Source of the DNA: Hyunsoonleella pacifica
GTDB taxonomy: Bacteria > Bacteroidota > Bacteroidia > Flavobacteriales > Flavobacteriaceae
Assembly: GCF_004310335.1 (NCBI RefSeq)
Contig: NZ_SIRS01000002.1
Span: 186,001-250,000 of the forward strand
Length of the DNA: 64,000 nt
Reading direction: 5' to 3'
How positions within the stretch are numbered: position 1 is the stretch's first letter; each line of letters starts with the position of its first letter. Shown piece by piece: positions 46,151 to 51,957 of this stretch. The notes beneath the pieces were generated by a model. The model saw only the letters and a program-made list of their open reading frames with translations. It was not told where the DNA came from and ran no database searches. The position numbers were made by a program, and so were the translations under genes.

Positions 46151-46650
46151 AGTTCAAGTTTCTTGTATACACTTTCATTATAAACACGCGGTCCTGAGTC
46201 CGTGGCTTTTCTTTTCTTAAATTCAGGTGGAAAGTTTTCCAAGGCGTATTTAATTATGGCAAGTTTAAATGGTATGTGAACTACATACTCGTCACGAATG
46301 ATTGGCGGTACTCGGTTAGGGTCTTGACTTCTCATTTCATTGAGATTTACGGCTATAATAGGTAAACCAAGGTCTTGAGCAACTTCAAGTTCCCATCGGA
46401 CATATCTGTAAAGATTTTTGGTTTTGTCACCAATGAGGACTATTATCTGCTTGGCACTTTTAAATCTCTCTTTAAGTTTTTTCTTTACGTACTCTGGGCT
46501 TCTAGCATTGTTTGTCAGGCGATTTATATCATGGGCGTCATAGAAATTGAAGTCGATATTCTTGTTAACTTTCCAACCTTTCATGAACCTGTAAGCCCAA
46601 ATATCATTGTCTCCGTCAAAAACTATGTAAGTCTTGTTTCTGTAGCTCAT
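46147..46650 (-). CDS. TIR-like (ThsB-type) protein (paralogue b)
   Basis: 167 residues. The pattern FDGDNDIWAYRFMKGW, NIDFNFYDAHD, YVKKKLKERFKSAKQIIVLIG, and YVRWELEVAQDLGLPIIAV matches the TIR-like domain of ThsB (PF08937). Glu87 in RWELE is the likely NADase catalytic residue. Thoeris ThsB TIRs make a cyclic nucleotide signal on phage infection. It sits in the same operon as a SLATT membrane protein, which could be the effector in place of ThsA. Confidence 0.82.
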   Translation of the reverse strand: MSYRNKTYIVFDGDNDIWAYRFMKGWKVNKNIDFNFYDAHDINRLTNNARSPEYVKKKLKERFKSAKQIIVLIGDKTKNLYRYVRWELEVAQDLGLPIIAVNLNEMRSQDPNRVPPIIRDEYVVHIPFKLAIIKYALENFPPEFKKRKATDSGPRVYNESVYKKLEL

Positions 46651-46686
46651 TTTTATCCTTTATGCATGTTAATATTTCAGAATTAG

Positions 46687-47601
46687 TTATAGTCGATTAT
46701 TAATTGCACGAACCAAACCTTGCCAGTTGTTCACTATTTTTAAACTTTTCACGTCAAAGTTTTCAGGAAAAGGTTTTTCCCCCGTTTTGAAAATAATAAC
46801 CTTATTATTTAGCTTATTACCGATTATCCATTGTAATTCTTCTTTAAGTAAAGTAGAGGTTTCACTGTAGTTAATTACGATTATTTTAACTATTTGACAA
46901 AGCTCTTGAACAGTTTGATACCAGGTGTCAGAAGATGTTCTTGACGTACCTCCACGGTTATAAACTCCTATGCTTAAATCATTAATATAGCTTTCCAGGT
47001 CTAACAAGCTAACTATAGAGCGGGCATATCCTATTTCCCTTCTAAAGGTTTTTAGTAAAACAGATTGAACCTTAATCGAGTCTTTTGATGATATTCCTAA
47101 CAAAAGAATTACAGGTGTTTTACCAAATATAAAAATAAGAGTAAGCGAATAAGAACTTAGTAAGGATAAAATTGGAACACCCAAATAATATTTCCAGCTT
47201 ATGTTAGTTGATAGAAAAATTATAGAAATAATAATCATAGAAAAACAGATTATTAATTGGGTTATTGCTGACAACCTTTTGACTTTTAAACCAAACAGAA
47301 CTTGTCTTTCATGAATCCTCCATATCTTTGGAATGAATTTGATGTAATTCAAACCATACTGTTGAAAACTCTTAATGATTTCACCAGAAGCAGAAAAAAC
47401 AGTAAGAACAAAAATCACAATAAAAAATGTGAAATATAGAGAGTTAAGAAATTTTATTGTTGTAATTTCTCCGAGTGTGATTTTTGCATCAATCAGTAGA
47501 GTTGCAATCATACTAATGATAAGAATAAGAGATAAATTGAAAATGATTCCAATTCTTGTTGACCGGTCTGAAAGCTGACGAATTACTCGTTTGAAAAACA
47601 T
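46687..47601 (-). CDS. Four-helix membrane protein with possible TIR-like C-terminus
   Basis: 304 residues. Two hydrophobic pairs lie at about 18-65 and 110-170. The C-terminal 100 residues (WYQTVQELCQIVKIIVINYSE, then EELQWIIGNKLNNKVIIF) have the alternating strand and helix pattern of a TIR fold, but the catalytic Glu cannot be pinned down. It is the first gene of a three-gene cassette with the TIR and SLATT genes, and is absent from the related two-gene cassette. Confidence 0.65.
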   Translation of the reverse strand: MFFKRVIRQLSDRSTRIGIIFNLSLILIISMIATLLIDAKITLGEITTIKFLNSLYFTFFIVIFVLTVFSASGEIIKSFQQYGLNYIKFIPKIWRIHERQVLFGLKVKRLSAITQLIICFSMIIISIIFLSTNISWKYYLGVPILSLLSSYSLTLIFIFGKTPVILLLGISSKDSIKVQSVLLKTFRREIGYARSIVSLLDLESYINDLSIGVYNRGGTSRTSSDTWYQTVQELCQIVKIIVINYSETSTLLKEELQWIIGNKLNNKVIIFKTGEKPFPENFDVKSLKIVNNWQGLVRAINNRL

Positions 47602-47647
47602 AAAATATAATTATTCCTTTAGTTTTTTTAGTTGACTGTGTTTATAC

Positions 47648-47781
47648 ACCACAACGGTCTAGGCTATGAACAGTTGCGTAGGTTAATACTGACTTTTGTA
47701 AGTACACGACGACTTGGAAATTCCGCAGGAATTTTCAGGATAAGCCTGTAATAGCAATTGTTTATGGCCATTGTTGCCCAC
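47648..47781. repeat. attC-like site H (well-preserved, long class)
   Basis: ACAAC-GGTCTA then GGCTATGAACAGTTGC on the left; GCAATTGTTTATGGCC then ATTGTTGCCCACAG on the right. The arm differences are all G-T wobbles on the plus strand. Right flank GTTGCCCACA is the exact reverse complement of the array boundary at 49197-49206. Confidence 0.8.
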
Positions 47782-47791
47782 AGTTATTTTT

Positions 47792-48676
47792 TTACTTAAA
47801 TAATTCGGTACTATCTCTTCGAGCCAGCCATAATGTATGTTCTCTTGAAATTGCAGTTTCCGCATCATCTACAAAGTTTTCAAAATCAGATTCATCTTTA
47901 ATATGTCTAACTTTCGATTTGATTAAATTTAATTCAGTTGCTGTGATTCCATAGGATTCTGTAAGTTCCTGAAATTTTTTTAGTTGAAGCCAAGCTATAA
48001 AAGACGATGCCAAACAAGCCATTAATGGCGTTGACATAAAATCTATAAACCCAAAATAGTCGAGAATTAGAGACAGGATAGCCAAAACTTGAAAAGTGAT
48101 AATAGCACCGAATGATAGATTTTTATTTTTTCTGTTCTCTTTTGATTTGTTGTAGTACCACTTTCTTTGAACATCAAGTCTTTGAGAGCTGTAAAGTTCG
48201 ATTTTTTCTTTCAACTCAAGTTTTCTTAGGTCCATCATTGATTTTGTAATTTGGTCTCCTTCTCCAAATTCTTCTCCAATTAGCTGAAAAAACTCTTTTT
48301 TCTGTCCAATAATTTGCTTTAAATTTTTGATTAATTTTTCTTCGGCATCCCTCATTTTTAGTTTAAATCCAAAGGGTTTTGTTCCTGTTATAAACTTCCA
48401 AGTAAGTGATTTGGCACTTTCAGCTATGGCTCTTCCATCGTACCAAGTTTTCTCAGGTTTGAAGAGCATTATTAGTATAGTTAATACTAAAGAAATGACC
48501 AGTAAAATACTTGATACTAATGTTGTCCAATTTTCATCGGTTTTTATTGATGACAAGAAAGTCGAAACAACAAGTAAAAATAAAATGCCCTTGTTTAGAT
48601 TGATAAAGTTTCTCTGCGCAGAAAGAGATTTTCTGTCAGCCTTCTCGAAAATTGTAGGATAGTTTGGTTCAGTCAT
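47792..48676 (-). CDS. Double-SLATT membrane protein (paralogue a)
   Basis: 294 residues. Same layout as the gene at 45260: two N-terminal helices, KTWYDGRAIAESAKSLTWKF (about 75-94), QRKWYYNKSKENRKNK, a second helix pair, and the C-terminal FVDDAETAISREHTLWLARRD. It overlaps the TIR gene (48669) by eight bases. Paralogue b resembles it closely, though helix sequences differ. It is the second gene of the first cassette. Predicted membrane effector. Confidence 0.85.
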   Translation of the reverse strand: MTEPNYPTIFEKADRKSLSAQRNFINLNKGILFLLVVSTFLSSIKTDENWTTLVSSILLVISLVLTILIMLFKPEKTWYDGRAIAESAKSLTWKFITGTKPFGFKLKMRDAEEKLIKNLKQIIGQKKEFFQLIGEEFGEGDQITKSMMDLRKLELKEKIELYSSQRLDVQRKWYYNKSKENRKNKNLSFGAIITFQVLAILSLILDYFGFIDFMSTPLMACLASSFIAWLQLKKFQELTESYGITATELNLIKSKVRHIKDESDFENFVDDAETAISREHTLWLARRDSTELFK

Positions 48677-49181
48677 TTAATCCTAAATTTTTATAGACGG
48701 ATTCTTTATAACGCCAATTATTACTTTCGGATTTATCAACCGAACTTTTGTAATAAGGTGGCCAATCATCAAGAGCGTGCTTTATCATTTTCATTCGAAA
48801 AGAAATGTGCATTGCGTTGGCACCTTTTAAGATAGCTGGACATAAAACGCCATCTATTTCTCGTTCTTTGTTCAAGTTAGCTACGACTATTGGTAAGTCT
48901 AAATTTATTGATTGCTGAATTTCCCATCTTACAAATCTGTATAGATTTTTTGTTTTTTCGCCAACAAGCACAATAACTTGTTTTGCATTTTTCAATCGTT
49001 CAGATAATCTTCCTTTGATATAATCTTCGCTTTTTGCCTGTTTTGTAAGAGGTTTTAAGTCGTGAGCATCAATGAAATTAAAGTCAATATTTTTTAATGC
49101 TTTCCAACCTTTCATTCGAGCATAAGCCCACATATCATTATCTCCGTCAAAAATTACGTATGTTTTATTTCTATATGCCAT
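48669..49181 (-). CDS. TIR-like (ThsB-type) protein (paralogue a)
   Basis: 170 residues. FDGDNDMWAYARMKGW, NIDFNFIDAHD, AKQVIVLVGEKTKNLYRFVRWE (Glu87 as candidate catalytic residue), then IQQSINLDLPIVVANLN. It is clearly paralogous to the gene at 46147 over its first 90 residues and diverges afterwards. Its start codon is 25 bases from the array boundary core at 49206, so it is the first gene of the most promoter-proximal cassette. Confidence 0.84.
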   Translation of the reverse strand: MAYRNKTYVIFDGDNDMWAYARMKGWKALKNIDFNFIDAHDLKPLTKQAKSEDYIKGRLSERLKNAKQVIVLVGEKTKNLYRFVRWEIQQSINLDLPIVVANLNKEREIDGVLCPAILKGANAMHISFRMKMIKHALDDWPPYYKSSVDKSESNNWRYKESVYKNLGLND

Positions 49182-49195
49182 TCAGTTTGTTTTAA

Positions 49196-49231
49196 TTGTG
49201 GGCAACACATAATATATGTGCAATTAATTGC
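49196..49231. other. Leader end of the array (candidate attI-like or lone core site)
   Basis: The core is GGGCAAC (49200-49206); the reverse complement of 49197-49206 is GTTGCCCACA, identical to the flank of site H. Immediately next are two perfect palindromes: CACATA-ATA-TATGTG (49206-49220) and GCAATTAATTGC (49220-49231). Beyond it the array ends, so this is where new cassettes would be inserted if the array grows from this side. Confidence 0.5.
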
Positions 49232-49554
49232 AATGTAAAAATTATTAACGAATTTGCCTACTTTATAGTGTTTTTAGTATCTTACAAGATACTGTGAGTC
49301 ATGCATTTTGTATATCAAAAAAACATATATTTTAAAAATGATATACAAAATACACATCTAATAAAAACTTATTTATTTAGTTTTTTTATGGCAGGATGTT
49401 TTTATAAAGCAAACAATAGTCTAGAACATAGCAGGTAATACTAAATAACTAAAATAGCTTAGTTAAAAAAAGGTTGATAAAACACTTGTCTTATCCTTGT
49501 TTAAAACGGTAAATCTTTAAAATATTCCTTTACTTTGCAGCACAATACAATATT
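49232..49554. other. Intergenic region between the array and purM
   Basis: No gene. A perfect palindrome AGTATCT-N4-AGATACT (49276-49293) and a perfect 13-base inverted repeat ATTTTGTATATCA (49305-49317) with TGATATACAAAAT (49339-49351) are the notable structures. The purM promoter is expected here. I cannot exclude that this is where an integrase gene was lost. Confidence 0.5.
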
Positions 49555-50736
49555 ATGAGCCAAGAAGTATCAAAACGATATGCGCAACGCGGGGTATCCG
49601 CTTCTAAAGAAGATGTACACAATGCTATAAAAAACATCAACAAGGGGTTGTTTCCTAAAGCATTTTGTAAAATTGTCCCAGATTATTTAACTAATGATGA
49701 CGATTATTGTTTAATCATGCATGCAGATGGGGCAGGAACAAAATCGTCTCTAGCTTATATGTATTGGAAGGAAACTGGAGATGTTTCTGTTTGGAAGGGC
49801 ATTGCACAAGATGCGTTAATTATGAATGTAGACGATTTGTTGTGTGTTGGAGCAACAGATAATATAATACTATCTTCTACCATAGGAAGAAACAAAAACT
49901 TAATACCCGGAGAAGTCATTTCTGCTATCATAAATGGTACAGAAGCATTAATAGAAGATTTAAAAACCTTTGGTATTACCATACATTCTACAGGAGGGGA
50001 AACCGCCGATGTTGGCGATTTGGTACGCACCATTATTGTAGACTCTACAGTAACTGCGAGAATGAAACGTAGCGATGTTATAGATAATGCCAATATTAAG
50101 GCAGGCGATGTTATTGTGGGCTTGGAGTCTTTTGGGCAAGCATCTTATGAAACAGCTTATAACGGCGGTATGGGCAGTAATGGTCTAACCTCGGCCAGAC
50201 ATGATGTGTTTCATAAGTATTTAGCCGAAAAATATCCAGAAAGTTTTGATGCAGCGGTTCCAGAAGATTTGGTGTATTCTGGAGGTGTAAAATTAACCGA
50301 TGCTGTAGAAAATTCACCCATAGATGCAGGTAAACTAGTGTTGTCTCCAACACGTACTTATGCTCCAATTATTAAAGCAATTTTATCAAAATATAAAAGT
50401 GATGTAATTCATGGTATGATACACTGCTCAGGAGGTGCACAAACCAAAATTCTTCATTTTATTGATGATTTACACATTGTAAAAGATAATATGTTTCCGG
50501 TGCCACCATTGTTCAAATTAATCCAAGAACAATCTAAAACAGAATGGAAAGAAATGTATCAAGTGTTTAATTGTGGACATAGAATGGAGCTGTATGTTTC
50601 TCAAGAAATTGCCGATGACATCATTAAAATTTCTAAATCGTTTAATGTAAATGCACAAGTAGTTGGTAGGGTAGAAGCATCAGAAAAAAAATCACTTACA
50701 ATAAAAAGTGAGTATGGGGAGTTTGTATATTCATAA
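49555..50736 (+). CDS. purM: Phosphoribosylformylglycinamidine cyclo-ligase (AIR synthetase)
   Basis: 393 residues. It closes the imidazole ring in purine synthesis. Landmarks: RYAQRGVSASKEDV (N-terminal ATP-binding loop), DGAGTKSSLAYMYW, ALIMNVDDLLCVGA, GGETADVGDLV, GLESFGQASYETAYNGG and HCSGGAQTKILHF. The extended length, compared with about 345 residues in E. coli, is normal for Bacteroidota. It is clearly outside the cassette array, on the opposite strand. Confidence 0.93.
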   Translation: MSQEVSKRYAQRGVSASKEDVHNAIKNINKGLFPKAFCKIVPDYLTNDDDYCLIMHADGAGTKSSLAYMYWKETGDVSVWKGIAQDALIMNVDDLLCVGATDNIILSSTIGRNKNLIPGEVISAIINGTEALIEDLKTFGITIHSTGGETADVGDLVRTIIVDSTVTARMKRSDVIDNANIKAGDVIVGLESFGQASYETAYNGGMGSNGLTSARHDVFHKYLAEKYPESFDAAVPEDLVYSGGVKLTDAVENSPIDAGKLVLSPTRTYAPIIKAILSKYKSDVIHGMIHCSGGAQTKILHFIDDLHIVKDNMFPVPPLFKLIQEQSKTEWKEMYQVFNCGHRMELYVSQEIADDIIKISKSFNVNAQVVGRVEASEKKSLTIKSEYGEFVYS

Positions 50737-50802
50737 AACATATTCAAATCCCTCTTGTGGAATGATTTTTGATGAGTTGCATTCTAATCAAACCTAACAA
50801 CC

Positions 50803-51762
50803 ATGAAAAAATTTATAACAGCCCTCACTGTTTTTATTATTCAGTTATCTTTTTCCCAACCCGATTCACTTTACTTAAAAGAGAAAAAGGTGTATGATGG
50901 TCCGCAATGGAAACAAACACAAAGAGCTAGTATAGACTTGAGTCAAGTTAGTTTTACCAACTGGAATGCTGGTGGAACAAACTCTATTTCCGCTTTATTG
51001 GGATATCAATACACAGCTAATTATAAAGACAAGTTTTTCTTTTGGAATAATGGGGTACGTATTGGTTACGGTGTAAACAAACAAGAAGATAGAGAGCTAC
51101 GTAAAACTGATGATATTTTCGAAATTACTTCAAATTTAGGATACCAACCTACGCCAAACGCTAAATGGTTTTATTCTGCACGCTTTAATTTTAAAACACA
51201 ATTAACCAACGGGTTTAGATACCCAGATACAGACAATCCTATTTCTAGATTAATGGCACCAGGATATTTGTTTTTTGGAGGTGGTATGGAATATGGTAAA
51301 AATATAGAAGAATTATCATTTTATGCATCTCCCTTAACGCTTAAGGCTACATTTGTTTTAGACCAAGACTTAGCAAATGCAGGATCTTTTGGTGTGGATC
51401 CTGCAGTTTTTGATGCAAATGGCAATTTGATTAGAGAAGGACGTAATGTTAGGCAAGAAGTGGGTATTTTAATGACTAATAGTTATGCCTTAGAACTTGC
51501 TAAAAATATTAAGGCAACAAATCTATTAAGTGTTTATACCGATTACATCAACAATTTTGGTAATGTAGATGTAGACTGGAGAGTGAATTTTGACTTTAAA
51601 GTAAATAGTTTTGTAAGAGCAACCCTAGAATCGCACTTAAGATATGATGATGATGTTAAAACTCAAGAACCATCAGCTACCGTTGAAGGTGAATTTGATG
51701 AAGCAGGAGCAAGGGTGCAATGGAAACAGTTTCTTGGTATTGGATTTGCGGTTGATTTCTAG
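50803..51762 (+). CDS. DUF3078 outer-membrane-type protein
   Basis: 319 residues with a signal peptide (MKKFITALTVFIIQLSFSQ). The mature part has alternating aromatic strands of a beta-barrel (WKQTQRASIDLSQVSFTNWNAGG, NNGVRIGYGVNKQE, LRKTDDIFEITSNLGY, WFYSARFNFKTQL), ending in an aromatic-rich KQFLGIGFAVDF. This is the DUF3078 family of Bacteroidota outer-membrane proteins, whose role is unknown. Confidence 0.88.
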   Translation: MKKFITALTVFIIQLSFSQPDSLYLKEKKVYDGPQWKQTQRASIDLSQVSFTNWNAGGTNSISALLGYQYTANYKDKFFFWNNGVRIGYGVNKQEDRELRKTDDIFEITSNLGYQPTPNAKWFYSARFNFKTQLTNGFRYPDTDNPISRLMAPGYLFFGGGMEYGKNIEELSFYASPLTLKATFVLDQDLANAGSFGVDPAVFDANGNLIREGRNVRQEVGILMTNSYALELAKNIKATNLLSVYTDYINNFGNVDVDWRVNFDFKVNSFVRATLESHLRYDDDVKTQEPSATVEGEFDEAGARVQWKQFLGIGFAVDF

Positions 51763-51957
51763 AATATTCTAGCTATAAAGTTTTTAAAATTTGTTAACTT
51801 TTTTGTGTTGATAAATGTTTAATTCACTGATTTTCAATTGGTATTTTGTTTTTTAGTGTAGACTTTATGATTTTTATCATGTTGAAAATAAAATAAATTT
51901 TGTTGTTTTACGGTTTCTAAACTAATCCATCAATTTTTTAAAAATTGTAGCACCACA

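Larger units (their letters stand above)
38713..49206 (-). mobile_element. Integron-type gene-cassette array without a visible integrase
   Basis: About 10.5 kb in which every gene reads on the minus strand and genes are separated by imperfect palindromes (letters Y, A, B, C, X, D, E, F, G, H below, in increasing coordinate). Each palindrome has outer cores AAC (left, plus strand) and GTT (right). Leaders from core to start codon are 17 to 26 bases in most units, and stop codons lie 2 to 16 bases from the next palindrome. In A-B, B-C, D-E, E-F, G-H and H-boundary, the 8 to 10 bases outside one core match the reverse complement of those outside the other core of the same unit. This is how integron cassettes are built: each attC is completed by the start of its own cassette. 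No tyrosine-recombinase gene lies in the window. Confidence 0.75.

Noticed and set aside
38713-49206. CRISPR array explanation for the repeats
   Set aside because: Repeats are long palindromes spaced by whole genes (0.2-2.5 kb), vary in sequence, and lack uniform spacers; no cas genes are present.
38713-49554. Integron integrase gene in or beside the array
   Set aside because: No frame on either strand shows tyrosine-recombinase motifs. The array is therefore described without an integrase.
51763-51957. Cobalamin riboswitch upstream of the B12-dependent nrdJ
   Set aside because: I looked for the conserved B12-box and found none; the region is AT-rich without the expected stems.
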